64,000 bases of DNA from Marinomonas rhizomae (lineage in GTDB: Bacteria; Pseudomonadota; Gammaproteobacteria; Pseudomonadales; Marinomonadaceae), in contig NZ_QNSE01000016.1 in assembly GCF_003315485.1 (NCBI RefSeq), positions 19,295-83,294 of the forward strand. Direction: 5' to 3'. This document shows positions 56,825-64,000 of the stretch, one piece after another. Within the stretch, counting starts at the first letter, position 1; every line of letters starts with the position of its first letter. A program made the translations under genes and the position numbers. The notes beneath the pieces are model-generated. The model had not been told where the DNA came from. It did not search any database and saw only the letters and a program-made list of their open reading frames with translations.

Positions 56825-57745
56825 GTGAGCCTCACCGCGATCATCCTTGTGCTTATCTCCACTATTATGCACGCAGGTTGGAACTTTTTCGGCAAAAAGA
56901 CCAGCCCTACCCTAGGTTTTTTCTTTCTCACCATGTTGGCAGGCGCGGTGAGCTTCTCACCTTTTGTATTCTATTATTGGCCCCTGGTGAAGGCGCTGGG
57001 GTCAGATATTTGGCTGTTGATTCTGATAACTGGGTGTTTTCAGTCCATCTACCTTTGGGGGTTGGTCGAAGCTTATAAAGCGGGCGACATGTCCATCGCC
57101 TACCCCATTGCGCGTTCTTCCCCATTAATCATCGTCGGCATTTCCAGCGTGTTTCTTGGTCAGCAGGCCGCTATTTCGGTGCAGGCGATCATTGGCATGG
57201 GGCTAATCATTATTGGCTGCCTGTTTATTCCACTGCCGAATTTTAAAGAATTAAAACTGGCGAACTACCAAAACCGCACCACGCTATTTGCTTTGGTGGC
57301 GGCTTTTGCCACCGCTGGTTATTCCCTCTTGGACAGCCAAGCCACTCAGTTAATGCGTATGCTAACCGATGCTTCTGGTGATGCCATAGCAACCGCCAGC
57401 GAAGTGGCTTTAGTCTATGTCACCTTACAGACAGCGGCGGCGGCTATTTGGATGCTGGGGTTTGTCTGCTACACCTCAAAACAACGCCGTGAGTTGAGCT
57501 TTCTTTGCCGTTATCAATGGCGGGCGGCCTTGTTTACCGGTGGCCTTATTACCGGCACTTATTGTCTGGTAATTTTGAGCATGGCGTTTGTCGATAATGT
57601 CAGTTATGTGGTCGCCTTACGCCAGTTTAGTATTCTATTGGGGGTCGCGTTTGCTGTTATTGGGTTTGGTGAGTCTCTCAAACTACCCAAAATCATCGGA
57701 GTTTCTATGACCTTTATTGGGCTGCTGGCCGTCGCCCTTGGTTAA
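56825..57745 (+). CDS. Phosphonate-associated DMT/EamA membrane protein
   Basis: Ten-helix DMT-superfamily protein of 306 residues starting at GTG, 10 bases after the permease stop. The N-terminal ILVLISTIMHAGWNFFGKK and the PIARSSPLIIVGISSVFLGQ segment match the group of EamA proteins repeatedly found in phosphonate operons (TIGR03340 type). It may import or export a phosphonate or a catabolic product. The last gene of the importer operon. Confidence 0.82.
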   Translation: MSLTAIILVLISTIMHAGWNFFGKKTSPTLGFFFLTMLAGAVSFSPFVFYYWPLVKALGSDIWLLILITGCFQSIYLWGLVEAYKAGDMSIAYPIARSSPLIIVGISSVFLGQQAAISVQAIIGMGLIIIGCLFIPLPNFKELKLANYQNRTTLFALVAAFATAGYSLLDSQATQLMRMLTDASGDAIATASEVALVYVTLQTAAAAIWMLGFVCYTSKQRRELSFLCRYQWRAALFTGGLITGTYCLVILSMAFVDNVSYVVALRQFSILLGVAFAVIGFGESLKLPKIIGVSMTFIGLLAVALG

Positions 57746-57848
57746 CGAATCATGCTTATGTTGACTGCACAAAGGGCTCTAGGAGCCGATTCTTTCTTTT
57801 CTTAGACTGTCATCGGCGACTTTTATTTGTTCGCATCTAAATCTTTTC

Positions 57849-57868
57849 TATCGGATAATTATTCGATA
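57849..57868. promoter_or_regulatory. Imperfect 20-base palindrome before the phosphohydrolase gene
   Basis: TATCGGATAATTATTCGATA is self-complementary at 18 of 20 positions and ends 38 bases before the ATG at 57907. It is unlike the TGGT-N4-ACCA sites, so a different regulator is likely. Confidence 0.4.
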
Positions 57869-57906
57869 AAAATAATCAAAAATAATTAATTTGGAATGTC
57901 GCAGTT

Positions 57907-59142
57907 ATGAATAAACTTATTTTAATAATGATCGATGGTATTAGTGCAAAACAATTCCACAAGATGCGAGATAAGCTACCACATTTAAATCGATTAGCTC
58001 AGCAAGGGACTCAAGTGTCCTCACTCACCCCCGAAGTATGCGGTACCTCTTACCCCGGAAGAACCTCAATGATTGTTGGGCGCCCACCGAGTGAGCACGG
58101 AATTTATGGCAATAAGATCTGGGATGGCAACGTATTTAGATGGTCCAATCCCTATGACGTGCGCACTGAAACCATTGCATCATTGACCCATGAGGCTGGG
58201 GGGAAGGTATTCAATATGGGGTTTGGAATGGTACGGCCGGAAGATTGCAGCGTATATCTAAGCCCTTGGTGGGTTGATGATGTCATGATCCGCGGCCGCG
58301 ATGATCAAGCCCATGAAGCAAATAAGTATTGGACAATGAAAGGAAAAAATCTAGATCCTGAGCAGAGGCTCGATCAAGTCGGTTTATCAAAAGACGACAT
58401 AGTTAACCCAATGGACAACCGTAGCCGAATGCTGGAGTTAGGTAGCTTGGCGGATTTTCAGCTAATAGAAATGGCTGCTAAGCTGATTGAATCCGGACAA
58501 ACTCCAAATTTATTATTGCTGGAAATTGCCGTTACTGACTATTATTTGCATCAATTTGGTACAGATAATCCGAATACAGAGCTTTCGTTGCGTATTGCAG
58601 ATGCTCAAGTAGGCACCTTGATTGAACGTTTACGCAATGCAGGGCAGCTTGAACAATATAATTTTGCAATTATGAGTGATCATGGGCATACACTGATGGA
58701 AGAAGCGATACATTGCGATCTGTTGCTGCCTGAAGGAACGCGTTGGTCTAGCGAAGGCAGCATGCTTTTCGTTCATCCACGGTCAGCAGCAGAAGCAACT
58801 GAAGTCACCAAAAGATTGCTAGCTGAAGGCATGGAGCTTTGGAGCGAGCCATTACTACCGGATGATTTAAAATCTGAGATGTTAGTTTTTAGCTGTCCAG
58901 AAGGACAGTATATTAGTTTCGAGACAGATTTAAAAAGCACAGGTAAGGTACGTGGTATTTCTAAATATCGCTCGAATCATGGAATGCGTCCAGGGACTGA
59001 AGAGGATTATCGGTTCTGCATTTTTTCAGGTCCAAATGTCCCACAACAAACAGTAGACTTTGCAGAGGCAATACAGATAGCGCCAACTATTGCCGCTATT
59101 CTGGGCGTGGAAACACCTTGGACTGCCACTTCAATCATTTAG
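57907..59142 (+). CDS. Alkaline phosphatase superfamily (type I phosphodiesterase/phosphonoacetate hydrolase-like) enzyme
   Basis: Predicted two-metal hydrolase of 411 residues without a leader, so cytoplasmic. Visible ligands: Asp10 (MIDG), nucleophile Thr47 in CGTSYPGRTSMIVGRPPSEHGI, Asp211 and His215 (TDYYLHQFG), Asp258-His259 (MSDHGH) and His358 (SNHGMRPG). This matches the nucleotide pyrophosphatase/phosphodiesterase and PhnA (phosphonoacetate hydrolase) branch, and the length is close to PhnA. PhnA normally comes with PhnY phosphonoacetaldehyde dehydrogenase, which is absent. It could cleave a phosphonate ester or related C-P compound; the substrate is open. Confidence 0.8.
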   Translation: MNKLILIMIDGISAKQFHKMRDKLPHLNRLAQQGTQVSSLTPEVCGTSYPGRTSMIVGRPPSEHGIYGNKIWDGNVFRWSNPYDVRTETIASLTHEAGGKVFNMGFGMVRPEDCSVYLSPWWVDDVMIRGRDDQAHEANKYWTMKGKNLDPEQRLDQVGLSKDDIVNPMDNRSRMLELGSLADFQLIEMAAKLIESGQTPNLLLLEIAVTDYYLHQFGTDNPNTELSLRIADAQVGTLIERLRNAGQLEQYNFAIMSDHGHTLMEEAIHCDLLLPEGTRWSSEGSMLFVHPRSAAEATEVTKRLLAEGMELWSEPLLPDDLKSEMLVFSCPEGQYISFETDLKSTGKVRGISKYRSNHGMRPGTEEDYRFCIFSGPNVPQQTVDFAEAIQIAPTIAAILGVETPWTATSII

Positions 59143-59158
59143 TCTCAAAGATGACTTA

Positions 59159-59202
59159 AAAACCACCTAAACAAGTACATTGTCCCTTGTTTAGGTGGTT
59201 TA
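59159..59202. terminator. Terminator between converging phosphohydrolase and HD oxygenase genes
   Basis: AAACCACCTAAACAAG pairs with CTTGTTTAGGTGGTTT over 16 bases. The minus strand is followed by TTTTTAAG, so it works best for the minus-strand gene, though placed to serve both. Confidence 0.75.
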
Positions 59203-59296
59203 GCAAAACACGTAGCGCCAATCTACTGACGGCCAATAGGCTCTTCAAATTCACGAATCACCCTGCTCGATTGTGTCGCCACTGACTTAGTTTAAG

Positions 59297-59878
59297 TTAG
59301 GACAATAAGCTTTCTAAAAGCGGTTGATAGTGATCAATTTTATAGATAGTTCTGCCTTGTACTTTACCGTCATCATCGTAATGGCGCAGTTTAATCGCTG
59401 CTTTATGATGAGGGTTCGCCTCAAATTCAGCGACCTCTGACTCGTTCATTTTACCGCCTTGTAAATTGAACGAGTTGACAGATGCTGCAGACAGCTTGTC
59501 GTAATAATGATCATCTACCGTACATAGATAACGCTTAGCCGCCACATGTAAACGCACAGGTTCACTAATTTCTGGCGGATAGAAACGCTCTAGTATGATG
59601 GCGCCAGCATCTTCATGGTAGTTATCCATTCCATTTTCGAGTGCGTCCAATTCAAAATCGCCAATGAAGTGCCCAATATCGTGTAACAAGGCAGCAATGA
59701 TAAGCTCATCGCTGGCACCGTCTTCATGCGCGCAGGCCGCTGATTGCTCCATGTGCTCAGCCATAGAAACGGACTCTCCTAAATAGGATTCAGGCCCTCT
59801 CGTTTCAAAAATTTGCAGTAGAAAAGGAACGATCGTTTGACGCGACAAACTTTCACGCTCAGCGGTATATTTACTCAT
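59297..59878 (-). CDS. tmpB: HD-domain diiron oxygenase of phosphonate degradation (TmpB/PhnZ-like)
   Basis: Mixed-valent diiron oxygenase of 193 residues that oxidatively cleaves the C-P bond of a 1-hydroxy-phosphonate. Ligands align with PhnZ at a constant offset: His42, His66-Asp67 with His70, His88, His111 and Asp168, plus Lys115. The Tyr32-x-x-Glu35 pair (SYLGESVS) that gates the iron site in PhnZ is present. PhnZ acts on 1-hydroxy-AEP giving glycine; TmpB acts on 1-hydroxy-2-(trimethylamino)ethylphosphonate giving glycine betaine. The nearby TmpA-type dioxygenase, rather than a PhnY*-type one, favours TmpB. Confidence 0.8.
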   Translation of the reverse strand: MSKYTAERESLSRQTIVPFLLQIFETRGPESYLGESVSMAEHMEQSAACAHEDGASDELIIAALLHDIGHFIGDFELDALENGMDNYHEDAGAIILERFYPPEISEPVRLHVAAKRYLCTVDDHYYDKLSAASVNSFNLQGGKMNESEVAEFEANPHHKAAIKLRHYDDDGKVQGRTIYKIDHYQPLLESLLS

Positions 59879-60025
59879 ATCAAAAGCTCAGCTCTAATTA
59901 AATTAAGAATCGGAAATATCATAATATAGCATAAATAATAGAAATCAATTTTAGCTCCGAAGAAAGTCAAAATAGAGACTAAAAAACCGTCAATTCATCA
60001 AGCCTGATGTTCAATATGAAATTTT

Positions 60026-60844
60026 TTAAGGTAAATCATAGCGTTTCGTTTTTCTGTAATCTCGCGGTGTTAAACTCGTAATGCGTTTAAAACTTTTGGA
60101 GAAATACAGTGGATCTTCGTAGCCGCATTGGTAGGCAATGCTGTCTATTCTATCGTCGGTCAATAGTAATTTTTTGCAGGCAAGATCGATTCTTTTTTGG
60201 TTAATGTACTGCTTGGGAGAGGTCTCGACTATCGAGCTAAACCAGCGACTAAAATGCGCCGTTGAGGTACCGTGAAGCGCCGCTAACTGAGGTATTTGAA
60301 TGTCTTCAGTCAAGTGCTGCTCGATGTAGCTAAAAATCTTTTCAAGCCTGATATAGTGTGTCTCTATACCCTTTGAAACCTGACTTTTCTGAATAATAGG
60401 CGTTAACAGCTTATAGGCACTTGCGAGAGCTTGAAAGTATTTCTCGTTCACTTCAACGTCTGTATTTTGCCATTCGATAATATTTGAAATGGGCTGTTCG
60501 TTTGAATAATCTACAGGGTGCTTTGGCGGTTGGTAAAGCTGAAACACATCCGCCCCTGATGGCAATTCAAGGGTGAAAGCAAAGGCCCCAATTTCCATAG
60601 GCTTTATACATTGATAATGGCATTGTTGATTAAGAGGTAGTAAGGCGAGCGTATTCGGTAGCAGCTCGATACTGTGATTTTTCATTCTCACGACACCCTC
60701 TCCTGACAGTGTGTGAATTAACCAATTATAGGGTCTTTGGTAACTTGGGTAGAGCCAATTTGCATCAGGGCTTTGCCAATAAGAACGGATGATTTTCAAG
60801 TCTAAAGAATGAGCCGACAACATTATTTTATTCTCAGTAATCAT
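60026..60844 (-). CDS. AraC family transcriptional regulator (tmp locus)
   Basis: Soluble AraC regulator of 272 residues: an N-terminal cupin-like sensor (YNWLIHTLSGEGVVRMKNHS and LLPNTLALLPLNQQCHYQCI), then the two helix-turn-helix motifs (IQIPQLAALHGTSTAHFSRWF and DSIAYQCGYEDPLYFSKSF, ending TPRDYRK). It lies between tmpB (same strand) and the divergent TmpA-type gene, so it probably activates both. A start at 60823, preceded by TGAG, is an alternative to the ATG at 60844. Confidence 0.87.
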   Translation of the reverse strand: MITENKIMLSAHSLDLKIIRSYWQSPDANWLYPSYQRPYNWLIHTLSGEGVVRMKNHSIELLPNTLALLPLNQQCHYQCIKPMEIGAFAFTLELPSGADVFQLYQPPKHPVDYSNEQPISNIIEWQNTDVEVNEKYFQALASAYKLLTPIIQKSQVSKGIETHYIRLEKIFSYIEQHLTEDIQIPQLAALHGTSTAHFSRWFSSIVETSPKQYINQKRIDLACKKLLLTDDRIDSIAYQCGYEDPLYFSKSFKRITSLTPRDYRKTKRYDLP

Positions 60845-60961
60845 AAAAAGACATATTTAATCCTTTTTTCTACTATTAATAAAGGGGCGCCCTTTTTAAA
60901 ATGCTCAATCTTCTACTATCGTGCGTACAGCGCTTATTCTTTAATTTTAAACGGTATCTCT

Positions 60962-62026
60962 ATGAATGATTTTCTAATTTATGAATCGAAGCGTTTTCAT
61001 TACTTATGGCTACGTGATAATTGCCAATGCCATCCATGCAGACACGATAGCGGCCAAAGATTACATGAGACATGGTTACTCGATTCGAAAATAGCCATTT
61101 TGACGTCTGAAACAAGCAATGCTGGCGTGAAGGTCATTTGGGACACGCCTGATCAGCATGAGTCCTTCTATCCCCATGATTTTTTAATGGCTAATTGCTA
61201 TGACAAATTCCCCACTTCGGGGGACAAGTTGCCACGTTGGGGAAGCGACTTTCAGATGACCAGTTATGATTATGCGCAAGTGCTAGAAGACGATGCCGTT
61301 AAGCTTTCTTGGTTAAATGATGTGATTAAATTTGGTATTGGGAAGTTACACAATGTACCGACTAACCCCAGTACGATATTAAACGTCGTCTCTGAATTTG
61401 GTTTTGTTCGAAGCACTAACTATGGGGACCTATTTGAAGTAGTCAGTGTGGAAAAAGCGGAAAACTTAGCCTTCACCCCACTACCTCTAAGCTTGCACAC
61501 CGACAACCCTTACCGCGACCCTGTACCAACACTGCAGCTGTTGCATTGCTTAGTGAAAGCGGAAGTCGGCGGTGTCACCGCTTTGGCGGATGGGTTTAAA
61601 GCAGCAGAAATTTTACAAAAAGAACACCCTAAGGCATTTGAGCTGCTGTCTACTTACAAAGCTAAATTTAGATTTGCCAGCGACGACGCCATTCTTGAGC
61701 ATTCTGGCTGTATGATAGAGACCGACAAACAAAACCAAATCATGGCTGTACGCATTAACAATCGATCTTGTGCGCCTATCAATGTGCCGTTCGACATCAT
61801 GTCTAGCTTCTATGAAGCCTATCAATTGTTTGCTGCTATTTTACATAGCGACGCGTGCAAACTCACCACCACTTTAGAATCAGGCGAATTAATTATCTTT
61901 GATAACCAAAGGGTCTTACATGGTCGTGAAGTACAAGCGATTGGTGCGCGTCACTTGCAAGGCTGCTATGCAGATAGAGATGGCTTGAAGAGCACAGCCG
62001 CTACGCTAGTGAACAAGGTAGTTTAA
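60962..62026 (+). CDS. tmpA: Fe(II)/2-oxoglutarate dioxygenase, TmpA / gamma-butyrobetaine hydroxylase-like
   Basis: Non-haem iron dioxygenase of 354 residues from the ATG at 60962; the frame continues upstream but that sequence overlaps the AraC gene start and is not family-like. An N-terminal zinc domain (RDNCQCHPCRHDSGQR; Cys21, Cys23, Cys26, probably His72) precedes the TauD/BBOX jelly roll. Iron ligands are His179, Asp181 (LHTDNPYRDPVPTLQLLHC) and His320, with Arg330 for 2-oxoglutarate. TmpA hydroxylates 2-(trimethylamino)ethylphosphonate; carnitine-pathway gamma-butyrobetaine hydroxylase is the sequence alternative, but the HD oxygenase partner supports TmpA. Confidence 0.82.
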   Translation: MNDFLIYESKRFHYLWLRDNCQCHPCRHDSGQRLHETWLLDSKIAILTSETSNAGVKVIWDTPDQHESFYPHDFLMANCYDKFPTSGDKLPRWGSDFQMTSYDYAQVLEDDAVKLSWLNDVIKFGIGKLHNVPTNPSTILNVVSEFGFVRSTNYGDLFEVVSVEKAENLAFTPLPLSLHTDNPYRDPVPTLQLLHCLVKAEVGGVTALADGFKAAEILQKEHPKAFELLSTYKAKFRFASDDAILEHSGCMIETDKQNQIMAVRINNRSCAPINVPFDIMSSFYEAYQLFAAILHSDACKLTTTLESGELIIFDNQRVLHGREVQAIGARHLQGCYADRDGLKSTAATLVNKVV

Positions 62027-62293
62027 ACATGTGTGTTGGCTCAGATCTGACCGTCAGCCCTTTTTTTCGTACATGATAGTAAATTATTGTTTTAATAAAA
62101 ATGCGACAGATTTATTGATCCTTCAAAAGAGAGGCGAATAAACTTTAACGAGTTAACTTACGAGAGCTCCCATTTACGGCACTAGGTTTTCATAATCGAC
62201 TCTAGTGCCATTGTTCTTTCTTTTATTTAACGAGTGTTTATGAGTAAGCTAACTAGCTTCTTAAATATATATTTCTGGTATGGACCCAGTTTC

Positions 62294-63168
62294 CTAGACA
62301 GTTTCTAGCTCCGTAAAATATCGCTTTTCATATTGCTGCGGCGATAATCCATCATTTGATCCATGGTGTCGCTTTGGATTATAAAAGCACTCGATATAAT
62401 CAAAAATCTCTGAGCGAGCATCGCTTCTTGTTTTGTAGGTTCGATTGCGTACTCTTTCTTTTTTTAACGATGAGAAAAAGCTTTCCGCAACGGCATTATC
62501 ATGGCAGTTACCACGATGACTCATACTGGCTTCCAGATTATTATCTTTTAAGAAGGTTTGCCAATCTTTCGAGGTATATTGAGCGCCTTGATCTGAGTGT
62601 ACCAGTACTTTTTTTGTGGGACGTCGCCGCCAAATCGCCATGAGTAAAGCATCAATAACGGACTCCGCTGTCGCTCTTGATCTCATTGACCACTCTACGA
62701 TCAATCTAGAAAATAGATCAACAACGACGGTGACGTAAAGCCAGCCTTCTTTTGTCCGGATATACGTAAAATCAGTTACCCAGACTTGATCTGGCTCTGG
62801 GACAATAAACGCTCTATTTAGTGTATTTGGCGCTGTGTTACGCTCAGAGCCACTATAAAAAGCAGGGTGACGTTTGTAGCCTATGAGCGCTTTTAGACCC
62901 TCGCGGCGCATCACTCTTAGCACTCGATTCTTTCCACAAGACTTACCTTCTCCTTTTAGGCCTTTGGTGATGTTACGGTAGCCGCAAACACAACCACTCT
63001 CAAGCCAATGTGTTTTAATCGTAACGGCAAGTTGGTCATCTTCTTGTTCTCGTCGACTTTTTGGACAGTCCAGTCAAGCGTAAAACCGCTCCTATGGACT
63101 TGCAGCGTTCGACATAAAACAACAATAGAATAATTGTTGAGCCGTGATTTTATGAACGTGTACTTTTC
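62294..63168 (-). pseudogene. IS3 transposase orfB, frameshifted and with a stop codon
   Basis: The integrase catalytic part is intact: VTDFTYI (Asp), HSDQGAQY (Asp), NAVAESFF (Glu), in an open frame of 209 residues. Upstream the expected KYTFIKS...VHRSGFYAWLDCPKSRREQ reads in another frame. One T is missing in a T-run near 63080-63090, and the tryptophan codon of YAWLD is a TGA (63074-63076). The protein cannot be made whole. Confidence 0.85.
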
Positions 63169-63433
63169 TTTGACTCCCCGGCAAAGTACACGGCGGCCTC
63201 CTTTAGAATATCCCTCTCTTCGGTCACCCGTTTAAGTTCAGATTTGAGCCGTTGGATCTCTGACTGGGCGGAATCTTCCGCTTTTCTGCTCACTTCTGGT
63301 TTGCTGTATCGGGCAATCCAATCATGCATACTTTTGTAACTCACGCCACCACTTCTGCAATCTTATAGCCGCGCTCAGTGACTTGTTTAACCGCTTCAAT
63401 TTTGAATTCATCGGTATAACGTTTTCCACTCAT
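63150..63433 (-). pseudogene. IS3 transposase orfA with a frame-breaking deletion
   Basis: Starts MSGKRYTDEFKIEAVKQVTE at 63433 and runs through the first helix-turn-helix residues to AEVVA, then meets a TGA near 63345. The rest (SYKSMHDWIARYSKP, then a coiled coil ending CAGESKK-like) continues in another frame to 63150. A few codons of the recognition helix are deleted at the break. Confidence 0.8.
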
Positions 63434-63497
63434 AATTCACCTCATTTTTACCTATTATTATATAGCTATGAGATGTCTACAAAAGTGGGTCCATACC

Positions 63498-63906
63498 ACA
63501 GCCCCCTTCAGCACCACTACAAACATCGATTGACACAATTTCTAAATCACAACAACTTCAATTAGAAATCTACTTACACAAAATCTAGCGATAACACAAA
63601 GCAATAAACATTTCAGACTAGCTGAGAGGAAAAAGAACCAACAAGGTAAAATAAGGCACTTGAAAAGAAAAACTAGAGGATTTGTGACTTATTAGTACGA
63701 ACTTCAAAATACACAAGAAATGTTTTTAAAATAAGGCAACAACAAATAGGAATTATCATTTATGGCACAGATCGGTCACACTAAGGTCACACAACATATT
63801 TCAAAAAAATATGGTCACAGATTGGTCACAAATATCATTAGAGATAAAGAAAGGAAAAAGTCTTGATAATCAAATATTTGAATGGAATTTACTGAAGATA
63901 AATAAA
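63498..63906. other. Gap before tRNA-Val copy 3, with paired GGTCACA repeats
   Basis: No gene supported. AT-rich except for four GGTCACA repeats at 63774-63830, described separately. Confidence 0.5.
63774..63830. repeat. Four GGTCACA direct repeats in two pairs
   Basis: GGTCACA occurs at 63774-63780, 63785-63791, 63813-63819 and 63824-63830. Copies within each pair start 11 bases apart; the pairs are 39 bases apart. The block lies 76-133 bases beyond the 3' end of a tRNA-Val gene, where arm sites of tRNA-targeting integrases are often found. Confidence 0.6.
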
Positions 63907-63982
63907 TGGTGGGTGTGGAGAGGTTCGAACTCCCGACATTCGCCTTGTAAGGGCGACGCTCTCCCAACTGAGCTACACACCC
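63907..63982 (-). tRNA. tRNA-Val (anticodon TAC), copy 3
   Basis: 76 bases, the same as the copy at 33265-33340, with encoded CCA. The spacer that follows (ATCATAGTGATGGTAACG) is the start of the Val-Asp spacer of copies 1 and 2, so a third tRNA-Asp is expected just beyond the window. Confidence 0.96.
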
Positions 63983-64000
63983 ATCATAGTGATGGTAACG

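Larger units (their letters stand above)
62281..63493 (-). mobile_element. Decayed IS3 family insertion sequence
   Basis: About 1.2 kb, bounded by inverted ends TGGACCCA (62281-62288) and TGGGTCCA (63486-63493); the match continues outward as GGTA/TACC. It contains orfA and orfB of an IS3-type transposase, both interrupted. No clear target duplication is seen. It lies downstream of the TmpA-type gene and does not disrupt a recognisable gene. Confidence 0.88.

Noticed and set aside
1..64000. CRISPR arrays, prophage modules, rRNA operons, defence genes
   Set aside because: I looked for regular spaced repeats, phage structural or lysis genes, rRNA sequence and restriction/toxin genes and saw none.

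Overview
The window looks like a chromosomal segment of a marine, moderately AT-rich gammaproteobacterium. The gene families and codon style are closest to Marinomonas or related Oceanospirillales. This is an inference from protein style and gene content; no ribosomal or housekeeping marker is present. Nearly all of the window is accessory metabolism: catabolic operons with dedicated transporters and one-component regulators, bounded in the second half by repeated tRNA genes.

Layout. (1) 1-5.6 kb: the 5' part of a BCCT transporter, a CocE-type hydrolase, a divergent LysR regulator and a lone beta-hydroxyacid dehydrogenase. (2) 5.6-12.8 kb: a four-carbon sugar-acid operon (ltnD-otnK-otnC-otnI-denD-GntP permease) behind a divergent DeoR regulator. 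It can oxidise both L-threonate and D-erythronate and feed them to dihydroxyacetone phosphate. (3) 13.1-21.9 kb: an amidase, a PuuE/PgdA-type 'polysaccharide deacetylase' whose metal ligands match imidase/allantoinase relatives, an MFS carrier, two SDRs, a 102-residue MCGLCG protein, a CobW-type GTPase, a solute-binding-protein-like protein without a leader, and a GntR regulator with two DNA-binding domains. I read this as a cyclic imide/amide catabolic cluster with its own metal chaperone. (4) 22-29 kb: a BaiN-type flavoprotein, an unknown membrane-anchored protein behind two back-to-back LexA boxes, then a Fur-box-led imelysin/di-haem/imelysin/DUF1513 iron operon. (5) 29.3-33 kb: a PAS-GGDEF(degenerate)-EAL protein and a FadL-type porin.

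(6) 33.3-48 kb: tRNA-Val/tRNA-Asp, two secreted proteins (a ricin-like trefoil and a DUF1566 lipoprotein), two paralogous membrane-bound AraC regulators, a lipoprotein with an internal duplication, an orphan ArsR, a DMT exporter and a complete RND efflux operon. It ends at a second tRNA-Val/tRNA-Asp copy in which tRNA-Val has lost its T arm. (7) 48-64 kb: a phosphonate island. PhnW and PhnX degrade 2-aminoethylphosphonate, PhnR controls them through TGGT-N4-ACCA palindromes, and an AEP-type ABC importer and a DMT protein supply substrate. An alkaline-phosphatase-superfamily enzyme of unknown substrate follows. A TmpB/PhnZ-type HD oxygenase, an AraC regulator and a TmpA/gamma-butyrobetaine-hydroxylase-type dioxygenase give a second, oxidative C-P cleavage route. 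A decayed IS3 element, paired GGTCACA repeats and a third tRNA-Val close the window.

The most unusual signals are the tandem SOS boxes before an unknown membrane protein, the imidase-like cluster with a leaderless binding protein and CobW GTPase, the phosphonate cluster combining hydrolytic and oxidative routes with an unassigned phosphohydrolase, and the three tRNA-Val/Asp repeats framing that cluster.
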